Shown here piece after piece: positions 36,745 through 44,200 of a DNA stretch of 60,214 nucleotides (positions are counted from its first letter, which is position 1; the number at the start of each line of letters is the position of its first letter). Made by a program: the position numbers and the translations under genes. Source of the DNA: Microbacteriaceae bacterium (GTDB lineage Bacteria > Actinomycetota > Actinomycetes > Actinomycetales > Microbacteriaceae); the NCBI GenBank assembly GCA_025463565.1, contig JAODAT010000095.1, positions 1 to 60,214 of the forward strand, given 5' to 3'. The notes under the pieces were generated by a model. The model did no database searches. It was not told the DNA's origin and was given only the letters and a program-made list of their open reading frames with translations.

Positions 36745-37424
36745 TAGCTGGCGGTCTCCGCCGTCGAGCTGTCGGTGACGATGGCGATCCCCGCGCTGGT
36801 GCCGAGGAGAACCGCCCCGGCTTCGAGCAGTGACAGGGCCTGGTCGTACCGTTTGATGGAACCGGAGGCTTTAACCAGCGCACGGCCGCCGGACTGCTTC
36901 ACTAGGTAGGAGATGCTCGCGGGGTTCGCGGTCTCGATCTGACCGCTGCTGGCGTTCTTGAGATACGCGGCCCCGGCCTCGATAGAGAGTTCGACCGCGG
37001 TGTCGCGTTCGGCATCCGTGAGCAGCGGCAGCTCGAGCATCACCTTGATCGGCACGCCGGCCGCCCTGACGACGCCCGCGATGTCCTCCCGAAAGGTGTC
37101 GAACATGCCGCTCTTCAGCCAACCGACCTGCACGCCAATGTCGATCTGCCCGGCGCCGAGCCGAACCAACTCGGCCGCTTCCGCCGCTTTGCCCGCACTG
37201 GTCATCACACCGACAGTGGGGAAGTCGAGCGCGGAGGCGACGACGATGCCGGTGCCCGCCAGTTCCTTCGCGGTGAGCTCCACCCAGGAGCCGGGAACCA
37301 TGGCGGCGTTGAACCCGTACTGCACGGCCTCGCGGGCGTGCGTCAGCATCTCGTCGCGGGTGGAGCCCACCTCGATCTTCGTGTGCTGGATGAACGGCGC
37401 GAGTTCGGCGGGGCTGAGAGTCAT
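36741..37424 (-). CDS. deoC: Deoxyribose-phosphate aldolase family protein
   Basis: 227 residues, TIM-barrel of the DeoC family. Probable Schiff-base Lys156 (GAAYLKNASSGQ), second Lys185 (LVKASGSIK) and acid Asp95 (QIDIGVQVG) match the E. coli catalytic set, but the usual KTSTG is KNASSG and the N-terminal DHT is QHT. Splits 2-deoxyribose-5-phosphate to acetaldehyde and glyceraldehyde-3-phosphate, or a related sugar phosphate. Overlaps rbsK by 4 bp, so sugar kinase and aldolase form one operon. Confidence 0.82.
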   Translation of the reverse strand: MTLSPAELAPFIQHTKIEVGSTRDEMLTHAREAVQYGFNAAMVPGSWVELTAKELAGTGIVVASALDFPTVGVMTSAGKAAEAAELVRLGAGQIDIGVQVGWLKSGMFDTFREDIAGVVRAAGVPIKVMLELPLLTDAERDTAVELSIEAGAAYLKNASSGQIETANPASISYLVKQSGGRALVKASGSIKRYDQALSLLEAGAVLLGTSAGIAIVTDSSTAETASY

Positions 37425-38371
37425 GATTCCCTGGTTTCTGGGTGGGACGGTATTTCTGGGTAAGGCCGTGTTTCTGGGGGAGGCAGCGGCGGCAGGTCGT
37501 GCAGCCGGGCCAGCCCGGGTATCACTTCACGATAGGCGACGCTGTGCGCGCCGGCCGCAGCGGCCCAGGCGGCCGCGTCGTGAGCGGATGACCCTGAACA
37601 CAGCGCGACCGCGAGGGCCGCGGTGAACGCGTCGCCCGCACCGGTTGTGTCGACGACCGCCCTGGGAGCGGGAGCCGGAATGTGTCGCACGCTGGCGCCG
37701 TCGTGCACGAGGACGCCGTCAGCGCCGAGAGTCATGACGACGAGCGCTCCTGACGCCTCCGCAAGACGCGCAGCGAGAACGCTCGGCTCGGTGTCGGCCG
37801 GGAGGCCGAGGAGCGTCGCGGCTTCGCCGCGGTTGGGGGTGAGGATGTCCGCGGACTGCCAGGGAACGCCCCCGATGGCGGGCGCAGGGTTCAGCAGCAC
37901 GCGCACGCCGGCCTGTCTCGCGACGAGCATCAGCCGGGTGGCGACGGCTGCCGGCAGTTCGAGCGAGATCACCAGCAGGTCGCTTTCGGCGATCGTCGTG
38001 CCGAACCGGTCGGCGTCCGCCTCGACGAGTTCGTCGAGCGCTCCCGGCGCGATGGCGATGCTGTTCTCAGCGGAGCGGTCGACAAGGATGAAACCCGTCA
38101 TGGTGGCGGCGGTGCCCCGCTTCACGCCCGAATGGTCGACGCCTTCGGCATCCCAGAGGCGGATGCCGTCGTCGCCTCCGGCATCGCTCCCGATGGCCGA
38201 GAACAGGCTCACGGTTGCGCCGAGGCGCGCCATTCCGACAGCCTGGTTCGACCCTTTTCCACCGGGCCCGATCGACAGCATCCCGTCGCCGATGGTCTCG
38301 CCGGGTTTCGGAAGCGCGGAAACGCGCATCGTCATTCCGATGCCGAACCCGCCCGCCACAGCAATGTGCAC
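37421..38371 (-). CDS. rbsK: Ribokinase / PfkB-family sugar kinase
   Basis: 316 residues. PfkB signatures GPGGKGSNQAVGMARLGA near the N-terminus and DTTGAGDAFTAALAVAL near residue 245 with the catalytic Asp. Phosphorylates ribose, deoxyribose or a similar sugar; linkage to deoC favours deoxyribose. The C-terminal 20 residues are three imperfect copies of a hexapeptide (PETRPY, PEIPSH, PETRES) encoded by an 18-bp tandem repeat. Start ATG 38371. Confidence 0.9.
   Translation of the reverse strand: MHIAVAGGFGIGMTMRVSALPKPGETIGDGMLSIGPGGKGSNQAVGMARLGATVSLFSAIGSDAGGDDGIRLWDAEGVDHSGVKRGTAATMTGFILVDRSAENSIAIAPGALDELVEADADRFGTTIAESDLLVISLELPAAVATRLMLVARQAGVRVLLNPAPAIGGVPWQSADILTPNRGEAATLLGLPADTEPSVLAARLAEASGALVVMTLGADGVLVHDGASVRHIPAPAPRAVVDTTGAGDAFTAALAVALCSGSSAHDAAAWAAAAGAHSVAYREVIPGLARLHDLPPLPPPETRPYPEIPSHPETRES
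37435..37488. repeat. 18-bp tandem repeat at the end of rbsK
   Basis: Three degenerate 18-bp units beginning at 37435, 37453 and 37471, each starting TTTCTGGG. They lie within the rbsK coding sequence in frame and end just before the deoC start. Confidence 0.75.
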
Positions 38372-38409
38372 CGGATCAGGTTAGCGGGCCGGCCCGCGTG
38401 CTCAGGAAA

Positions 38410-38883
38410 TCAGGCGGTGGCCGGCTCGTCGAGTTCGTCGTCTGACGAAACCCACAGCTCATCGTCGGCGCGGAGGGTCTGCCAGGCCGCGTACGCGACC
38501 CCGGCGACAGCGACCAGTCCGAGGCCGATGAGAATGTAGCGGCCGGGTCCTGCCTGCTTCTCCTGCTTGATACCCAAACGGGAGCCGACATCCGTTCCGG
38601 TCTTGCCGACCTTGGCGATAGCCGCCTTCACGCGCGGATCCTTAGCCACCTCGAGCAGCGCGAGCGCGGACGCCATGGCGGTGGAGATGACGGGGAGCAC
38701 GTCGTGGTTCACCCGATCGCGAGCCGTGTCAGCTGCCTCGTGGCCGAGGTCGGACGCGTGATGGCCGGCACCGCGAACCACACGGCTGGCCTGCTCGAGG
38801 ATGTCTTTCTGGTCGTCCCAGAGGTCGGACGCAGCAGAGCGGAGCTTCTTCAGTTCCTTCTTACGCTTGCGGGACAGTTCCAT
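38410..38883 (-). CDS. Single-pass membrane protein of unknown function
   Basis: 157 residues from ATG 38883 with GGAGGTCG just upstream, which decides this start. A very basic beginning (SRKRKKELKKLR), a charged helical middle, one membrane helix at about 116-136 (YILIGLGLVAVAGVAYAAW) and an acidic C-terminal tail. No family recognised. Divergent from the cyclophilin gene across 117 bp. Confidence 0.75.
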   Translation of the reverse strand: MELSRKRKKELKKLRSAASDLWDDQKDILEQASRVVRGAGHHASDLGHEAADTARDRVNHDVLPVISTAMASALALLEVAKDPRVKAAIAKVGKTGTDVGSRLGIKQEKQAGPGRYILIGLGLVAVAGVAYAAWQTLRADDELWVSSDDELDEPATA

Positions 38884-39000
38884 CACGACCTCCAGAAAGT
38901 CAAACGGGCTTGGACCAATACTTTCACGCCTGCTGGCAAGCACATAGCGAGAGCCTGTGCTTCGCCTGAACGCCGAGTGATGCTGTGAAAGAATGAAGCC

Positions 39001-39540
39001 ATGGCATCACACACCCAGGTAGCTACGCTGCACACTACGCTCGGCGACATCAAGGTCAATCTCCTCGGCAATCATGCGCCGAAGACCGTTCGCAACTTCG
39101 TCGGACTCGCGACGGGCGATATCGAATGGACTGACCCGCGCACGGGCAAGGCCACCAAGGAACCCCTCTACGACGGGGTCATCTTCCACCGCATCATCGA
39201 CAACTTCATGATCCAGGGCGGCGACCCGCTCGGCCAGGGCACCGGTGGTCCCGGCTACAACTTCGACGACGAGATCCACCCGGAGCTCACCTTCAACGAG
39301 CCGTACGTGCTCGCGATGGCGAACGCCGGCACGCGGGGCGGCAAGGGCACCAACGGTTCGCAGTTCTTCATCACCACCGTTCCGACCACCTGGCTGCAGG
39401 GCAAGCACACCATCTTCGGCGAGGTCGCCGACGAGGAGTCGAAGGCCGTTGTGCGCACGATCGAGGGCGTCGAGAAGGGCGCGAACGACAAGCCGCGCAC
39501 CGACGTCGTCATCAACAGCATCACCGTCGAAGACGCGTAG
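39001..39540 (+). CDS. ppiA: Peptidyl-prolyl cis-trans isomerase, cyclophilin type
   Basis: 179 residues. Cyclophilin core with FHRIIDNFMIQGGDP (catalytic Arg), NAGTRGGKGTNGSQFFIT and LQGKHTIFGEV. No signal peptide, so cytoplasmic. Speeds proline isomerisation in folding. Near crgA in other actinobacteria, as here. Confidence 0.95.
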   Translation: MASHTQVATLHTTLGDIKVNLLGNHAPKTVRNFVGLATGDIEWTDPRTGKATKEPLYDGVIFHRIIDNFMIQGGDPLGQGTGGPGYNFDDEIHPELTFNEPYVLAMANAGTRGGKGTNGSQFFITTVPTTWLQGKHTIFGEVADEESKAVVRTIEGVEKGANDKPRTDVVINSITVEDA

Positions 39541-39571
39541 GCGCTGACACGGCGTTGTCAGAACTGACCAA

Positions 39572-40450
39572 ATGACGCAGTTGCCGGACTCACCGGCCAA
39601 CTACTGCTACCGGCATCCGAATCGCCAGAGCTTCGTGCTCTGCCAGCGCTGCGGGCGAACCATCTGCCCGGAATGCCAGACGCAGGCCGCCGTGGGCGTC
39701 CACTGTCCGGAATGCGTGCGCGAGGCACGGCAGTCCATGCCGTCCACGCGCCCGGCGGTCGTGACCGCCATTCGCAGCGGCGTTCGGGCGACGGATGCGC
39801 CGGTAGTGACGTACGCGATCATCGCGCTGTGCGTCTTGGTCTTCATCGCCGAGGTCTTCACCGGCACCAGCCTGCTGGGTTCGGGCGGCGGAGCGGTCTA
39901 CCAGAACCTCGCCTACGCGCCTGTCTTCACCGTCGTGCAGCCGTGGCGGATCGTCACCACGCTCTTCACTCACGCCTCGTTGATCCACATCGCTTTCAAC
40001 ATGTTCTCGCTCTTCATCCTCGGCCGGCAGATCGAGCCGATGATCGGGCGGGCGCGGTTCGCACTGCTCTTCCTGCTCAGCGGCATCGGCGGCTCGGTGG
40101 GAGTGCTGCTGTTCGCGCCGGAGATCGCGGTGGTGGGCGCATCCGGAGCGATCTTCGGCATGTTCGGCGCCTACTTCGTGATCGCCAGGCACCTGGGCGC
40201 GAACGCCACGCAGCTGATCATCGTGATCGCGATCAACCTCGGTATCGGGTTCATCGTGCCTGGTATCGCCTGGCAGGCGCACGTCGGCGGGCTGATCATC
40301 GGTGCGCTGGTCGGCCTGGTCTACGTACGAACGCGTTCACGCAAACGGCGGCCGATCCAGGTGCTGCTGGTAGTCGGGGTCGCGGTGCTCCTGGTTATTC
40401 TCACCGTGGTGGGGATCGTCCTGCACGGTGTCCCGACCTCGTACAGCTGA
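39572..40450 (+). CDS. Rhomboid-family intramembrane protease with N-terminal zinc-finger
   Basis: 292 residues. The N-terminal 50 residues contain a B-box-like cluster of Cys/His (CYRHPNR, LCQRCGR, CPEC, HCPECV). Six or seven membrane helices follow, with catalytic Ser191 in GASGAIFG and His237 in AHVGG. Cleaves membrane proteins within the bilayer; substrates unknown. Short basic loop RTRSRKRR before the last helix. Confidence 0.92.
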   Translation: MTQLPDSPANYCYRHPNRQSFVLCQRCGRTICPECQTQAAVGVHCPECVREARQSMPSTRPAVVTAIRSGVRATDAPVVTYAIIALCVLVFIAEVFTGTSLLGSGGGAVYQNLAYAPVFTVVQPWRIVTTLFTHASLIHIAFNMFSLFILGRQIEPMIGRARFALLFLLSGIGGSVGVLLFAPEIAVVGASGAIFGMFGAYFVIARHLGANATQLIIVIAINLGIGFIVPGIAWQAHVGGLIIGALVGLVYVRTRSRKRRPIQVLLVVGVAVLLVILTVVGIVLHGVPTSYS

Positions 40451-40487
40451 TAGTTATCCCCATCCAGTTCCACAGTGGGGATAACTA
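40451..40487. terminator. 12-bp inverted repeat between rhomboid gene and crgA
   Basis: Perfect arms TAGTTATCCCCA (40451-40462) and TGGGGATAACTA (40476-40487), 13-nt loop, immediately after the rhomboid stop and upstream of the crgA end. Each arm contains TTATCCCCA, 8 of 9 matches to a DnaA box. Bidirectional terminator is the simplest reading. Confidence 0.6.
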
Positions 40488-40497
40488 CAGCGCTGTA
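40486..40497. repeat. 12-bp perfect palindrome
   Basis: TACAGCGCTGTA, touching the right arm of the inverted repeat before it. Role unknown. Confidence 0.5.
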
Positions 40498-40513
40498 ATT
40501 CCCTTGCGGGGCG

Positions 40514-40762
40514 TCAGCGCCAGCGCGTGGTCATCAGGAATCCGAGGAACAGAATTCCGAAGCCGACGAGGATGTTCCAGGAGCCGAACTGCGGGATGGG
40601 GAGCTGTAGCGACCCGCTGACGTAGAACACGATGATCCAGGCGAGGCCGATGATCATCAGCCCGAACATGATCGGCCGGAACCAGACCGGATTGGGAACG
40701 TCGTCACCCCCGCGGGACTCAACGGAACGGGCGGGCTTCGTGCGCGAGTTCGATCTGGCCAT
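40514..40762 (-). CDS. crgA: Cell division protein CrgA
   Basis: 82 residues from ATG 40762. Two membrane helices (WFRPIMFGLMIIGLAWIIVFYV and NILVGFGILFLGFLMTTRW), preceded by a basic N-terminus (MARSNSRTKPAR), and the PNPVWF segment typical of CrgA. Membrane scaffold of the actinobacterial divisome. Longer in-frame readings extend over the sortase gene and are rejected. Divergent from srtE. Confidence 0.95.
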   Translation of the reverse strand: MARSNSRTKPARSVESRGGDDVPNPVWFRPIMFGLMIIGLAWIIVFYVSGSLQLPIPQFGSWNILVGFGILFLGFLMTTRWR

Positions 40763-40849
40763 GCCGGAATTGTACCGTGAATGCCCTTGGGCGTCGTGGG
40801 AGACCGTATTCGCAGCTTCACTTACCGGGCGAGAGTTTAGAATCACTGC

Positions 40850-41614
40850 ATGAGTGACAACCGGGGGCGGCGCACTGCTGTGTCGGCACGACGCCGTCCG
40901 CGCGTCAGCGTCGTCGGCATCATGGGTGAGCTGCTGATCACCGCGGGCGTGCTCGTCTTCCTGTTTCTCGGCTGGCAGCTCTGGCTCAACGACCTGATCG
41001 TCGGCGGCCAACAGGACCATTCGAGTGTGGCCCTCGCCCACAAGCTCGCTCCGGATGCCTCGACCAAGGTGACCACGACCGCCGCGGACTACGGTGCGCC
41101 GGTAGTCACGACGGAGCCCTCGAACGCCACGACGTTTGCCATTCTCTACATTCCGCGTCTCGGCACCACCTACGCTCGCACGATCGCCGAGGGCGTCGGC
41201 ACTTCCGACGTGCTCGACAACGGCTGGGTGGGCCACTACCCCGGCACGGCAATGCCGGGGCAGGTCGGCAACTTCGCGGTCGCAGGTCACCGCACCACTC
41301 ACGGTGCGCCGTTCCACGATCTCGCGACGCTCCAGGTCGGGGACAAGATCTACGTCTACACGGCCGACGGTTACTACACCTACGTCTTCCGCGGGCTCGA
41401 GTACGTGCGCCCGACCGGTGTCGGGGTTCTCGACCCGGTGCCCGAGGTCACCGGGGTCTCGCCCACGGACCGCATCATGACCATGACGAGTTGCAACCCG
41501 ATGTTCTCGGCGTCGGAGCGCATCATCGGCTACGCGTCGATGGAGTCCTGGCAACCCATCTCGGCCGGAGTGCCCGCCGCGGTCGCCGCGATCCAACTGG
41601 CGAATAAAGGATAG
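40850..41614 (+). CDS. srtE: Class E sortase
   Basis: 254 residues. A basic cytoplasmic start, one membrane helix at about 23-42, and the sortase fold with His147 (AGHRTT), Cys215 (MTSCNP) and a downstream Arg (SERIIGY). Anchors LAXTG-type proteins to peptidoglycan. Located with crgA and trpG as in other actinobacteria. Substrate proteins are not in this window. Confidence 0.93.
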   Translation: MSDNRGRRTAVSARRRPRVSVVGIMGELLITAGVLVFLFLGWQLWLNDLIVGGQQDHSSVALAHKLAPDASTKVTTTAADYGAPVVTTEPSNATTFAILYIPRLGTTYARTIAEGVGTSDVLDNGWVGHYPGTAMPGQVGNFAVAGHRTTHGAPFHDLATLQVGDKIYVYTADGYYTYVFRGLEYVRPTGVGVLDPVPEVTGVSPTDRIMTMTSCNPMFSASERIIGYASMESWQPISAGVPAAVAAIQLANKG

Positions 41615-41619
41615 GGAAC

Positions 41620-41784
41620 GTGTACGGAGCACTGTGGCGACTGATGCCCGGGCCGGTCTGGCTTCGCGTTACCCTGATGATCGTGCTGTTCGGCCTGATT
41701 CTGGCCGCGCTGGTGGCGTTCGTCTTTCCCTGGCTGAACACCTTCGTGAACGTGAACGATGTGACGGTAGGAACGAACAAATGA
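41620..41784 (+). CDS. 54-residue membrane protein between srtE and trpG
   Basis: A short gene from GTG 41620 with AGGATAGGGA just upstream, ending in a TGA that overlaps the trpG ATG. Protein MYGALWRLMPGPVWLRVTLM and one long hydrophobic segment (about 17-41, VLFGLILAALVAFVFPW). A DNA-scale conserved position, frame and ribosome-binding site support a real gene. Not recognised by family name; possibly a small partner of sortase or of the envelope block. Confidence 0.75.
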   Translation: MYGALWRLMPGPVWLRVTLMIVLFGLILAALVAFVFPWLNTFVNVNDVTVGTNK

Positions 41785-42419
41785 CCCGAGTGCTTGTCGT
41801 CGACAACTACGACAGCTTCGTCTACACACTGAACGGGTATCTGCTTCAGCTCGGAGCCGAGACGGAGGTCGTGAGAAACGACGCGTTCAGCGACGCGGAT
41901 GCGGCGGCCACGATCGCCGACTACGACGCGGTGTTGCTCTCGCCCGGGCCCGGCACGCCCGCGGCGGCCGGCGTCTCAGTGCCGGTGGTGCGCGCGGCGC
42001 TTGCCGCCGGCCAGCCGTTGCTCGGAGTCTGCCTCGGTCACCAGGCGATCGCCGAGGCGATGGGCGCGACGGTCACCCACGCCGACGAGTTGATGCACGG
42101 AAAGACGTCGCTGATCACCCATGACGAGAGCGACTTCTACCTCGGGGTGCCGCAACCGTTCACCGCGACGCGCTATCACTCGCTCGCGGTTGTCGACTCG
42201 ACAGTGCCCGACTCGCTGGTTGTTACGTCCCGCACCGCGGGCGGGGTGATCATGGGCGTCCGGCACGTGTCTGCGCCCCTCTACGGTGTGCAATTCCACC
42301 CGGAATCCGTGCTCACCGAGGGTGGTTACCTCATGCTGGCGAACTGGCTGGCGGTCGCGGGTCTTCCGAGCGCCCGTGAGGCCGCACAGGGGCTCACGCC
42401 CCTGGTCAATCTGGCATAG
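41781..42419 (+). CDS. trpG: Anthranilate/aminodeoxychorismate synthase glutamine amidotransferase
   Basis: 212 residues from ATG 41781. Class I amidotransferase with DNYDSFVYTLNGYL, SPGPGTP, catalytic Cys84 in GVCLGHQA and His in QFHPESVLTEGG. Supplies ammonia for anthranilate (tryptophan) or 4-amino-4-deoxychorismate (folate) synthesis; trpG and pabA cannot be separated from this sequence. Same position as Rv0013 in mycobacteria. Ends by a shared terminator before pknB. Confidence 0.92.
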   Translation: MTRVLVVDNYDSFVYTLNGYLLQLGAETEVVRNDAFSDADAAATIADYDAVLLSPGPGTPAAAGVSVPVVRAALAAGQPLLGVCLGHQAIAEAMGATVTHADELMHGKTSLITHDESDFYLGVPQPFTATRYHSLAVVDSTVPDSLVVTSRTAGGVIMGVRHVSAPLYGVQFHPESVLTEGGYLMLANWLAVAGLPSAREAAQGLTPLVNLA

Positions 42420-42420
42420 C

Positions 42421-42438
42421 TTCCCGCGCCGGCGGGAA
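42421..42438. terminator. Terminator between trpG and pknB
   Basis: TTCCCGC / GCGGGAA with a 4-nt loop fills exactly the 19-bp gap between convergent stops. Bidirectional. Confidence 0.7.
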
Positions 42439-44136
42439 TCAGGTGCCGGAGCAGTAGTGCAGTGTGATGGCGGAGTGCTGCGGCTGGTTCGCGCCGGTGA
42501 TCGACTGGTCTGTCACCTTGCCGCCGGTGCAGCTTGCATCGCCGACCGGCGTGATCTGAAGCTGCAGGGCGGTCAGCGCGGAGTTCGCCGAACCGATGTC
42601 CTGGCCGACGACGGACGGGATGTCGACCAGTCCGTCGGAAACGGTCAGGTTCACGGTGTCACCCTGGCGCGCGGAGGTGCCGCCGGCCGGGGCGCTACTG
42701 ATGACGGTACCGGCGGGTAGCGACGGGGAATGAGTGGGTGTGGAAGTGCCGAAAGCCAGCTTCGCCGCCTGCAGGGCCGCGACCGCGGCATCCTGCGTCA
42801 TGTTGGCGAGGCTCGGCACGATCACCGCGCTCTTGCCGGTGGACACGATGATGTCGATCTGCTGGCCCTTGCCCACCTTGGTGCCTGCCTTCGGCGTGAG
42901 GCTGACGATGCGGCCCTGGGGAACGGTGTCGCTCGATGCCTGGCTGCTCGACGGCACCAGTCCCGCGCTGGTGATCGCCTTGGCGCCGGCGTCGTAGGTC
43001 TGGCCGACCACTGCCGGCACCGCCACCGACAGGTTCTCGCCGAGCGTGGTCGGTGGGAGGTTCACGACCCAGAACACGACACCGATCAGGATGACGGCGA
43101 CGGCGACGATCCCCACCCAGATCCAGGCGACCGGTGGTCGGCTCTGTGTTCTGGCCAGTCGCTCGTCTTCGGGTGCGGACAGCTGCCGTAGCGCTGCCTC
43201 CGATCCGGCGGTCGCATTCGGGTTGATGCCGAACAGGGTGGCGTTGAAGTCGTTCGCCGCGGGTTCCCTGCGCGCGGGTACTTCGCCCTCGCCGGCGGCC
43301 TCGAGATCGTTGCGGAATTCGGCGGCCGTCTGGTAGCGGTCGAATTTGTCTTTGGCGAGCGATCGCATCACGACGGCGTCGAGGGCGGGTGAGACGCGCG
43401 GGTTGAGGGTGGACGGTGCCACCGGTGCCTCGCTGATGTGCTGATAGGCGACCGCGGCGGCACGATCGCCCCGGAATGGCGGTCGTCCCGTGAGCAGTTC
43501 GAACAGCACCACACCCGTTGAATAGAGGTCGGTGCGGGCATCCACTGTCTCGCCCCGCGCCTGTTCGGGCGAGAAGTACTGGGCTGTGCCGAGTACCGCG
43601 CTGGTGTCGGCCACCGTGGCCGAGTTGTCGGAGACGGCCCGGGCGATGCCGAAGTCCATCACCTTCACCTGGCCGTTCTGGGTGACCATGATGTTCCCGG
43701 GCTTGATGTCGCGGTGAACCAGCAGGGCGCGGTGGCTGTATTCGAGTGCGGTGAGCACACCGGAGACGATGCGCACCGCCTCCTTCGGATCGATCGGCCC
43801 GTCGGCGATGATGTCTTTCAGCAGGCGGCCATCCACGTATTCCATGACGATGAACGGCACCTGCGTCTCCGTGCCGTTCGGCTCGGTGACGGTCTCCTCG
43901 CCGGCGTCGAAGACGCGGACGATGGTGGGGTGCGCCATGCGCGCGGCCTTCTGCGCTTCTTCGCGGAACAGCACGCGGAACTTCGGGTCGGTCGCCAGTG
44001 CGGGTTTCAGCAGCTTGATCGCAACCCGGCGACCCAGCCTGGTGTCGGTTCCGACGTGCACGTCGCTCATCCCACCACGGCCGATGAGCGCGCCGACCTG
44101 GTAGCGGCCGGCGAGCAGGGCGGTACCTTCAGTCAC
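42439..44136 (-). CDS. pknB: PASTA-domain serine/threonine kinase PknB
   Basis: 565 residues. Cytoplasmic kinase domain with glycine loop GRGGMSDV (about 19-26), Lys41, HRDIKPGN (Asp143), DFG (Asp161) and the activation loop; membrane helix at about 336-358; then three PASTA domains (about 372-437, 438-502, 503-565), the last with a cysteine pair. Senses muropeptides or lipid II and phosphorylates cell-wall proteins. Usual actinobacterial PknB has four PASTA; one fewer here. Confidence 0.95.
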   Translation of the reverse strand: MTEGTALLAGRYQVGALIGRGGMSDVHVGTDTRLGRRVAIKLLKPALATDPKFRVLFREEAQKAARMAHPTIVRVFDAGEETVTEPNGTETQVPFIVMEYVDGRLLKDIIADGPIDPKEAVRIVSGVLTALEYSHRALLVHRDIKPGNIMVTQNGQVKVMDFGIARAVSDNSATVADTSAVLGTAQYFSPEQARGETVDARTDLYSTGVVLFELLTGRPPFRGDRAAAVAYQHISEAPVAPSTLNPRVSPALDAVVMRSLAKDKFDRYQTAAEFRNDLEAAGEGEVPARREPAANDFNATLFGINPNATAGSEAALRQLSAPEDERLARTQSRPPVAWIWVGIVAVAVILIGVVFWVVNLPPTTLGENLSVAVPAVVGQTYDAGAKAITSAGLVPSSSQASSDTVPQGRIVSLTPKAGTKVGKGQQIDIIVSTGKSAVIVPSLANMTQDAAVAALQAAKLAFGTSTPTHSPSLPAGTVISSAPAGGTSARQGDTVNLTVSDGLVDIPSVVGQDIGSANSALTALQLQITPVGDASCTGGKVTDQSITGANQPQHSAITLHYCSGT

Positions 44137-44200
44137 GAGTTAGGTCTCCAGGTGGGTGCAAAGTCTTTGCCAGTGTAATGCGTGGCACCTTATGAGCCGA

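Noticed and set aside
40763-41632. Long extension of crgA over the sortase gene
   Set aside because: CrgA is an 80-90 residue protein and the extra part is antisense to srtE.
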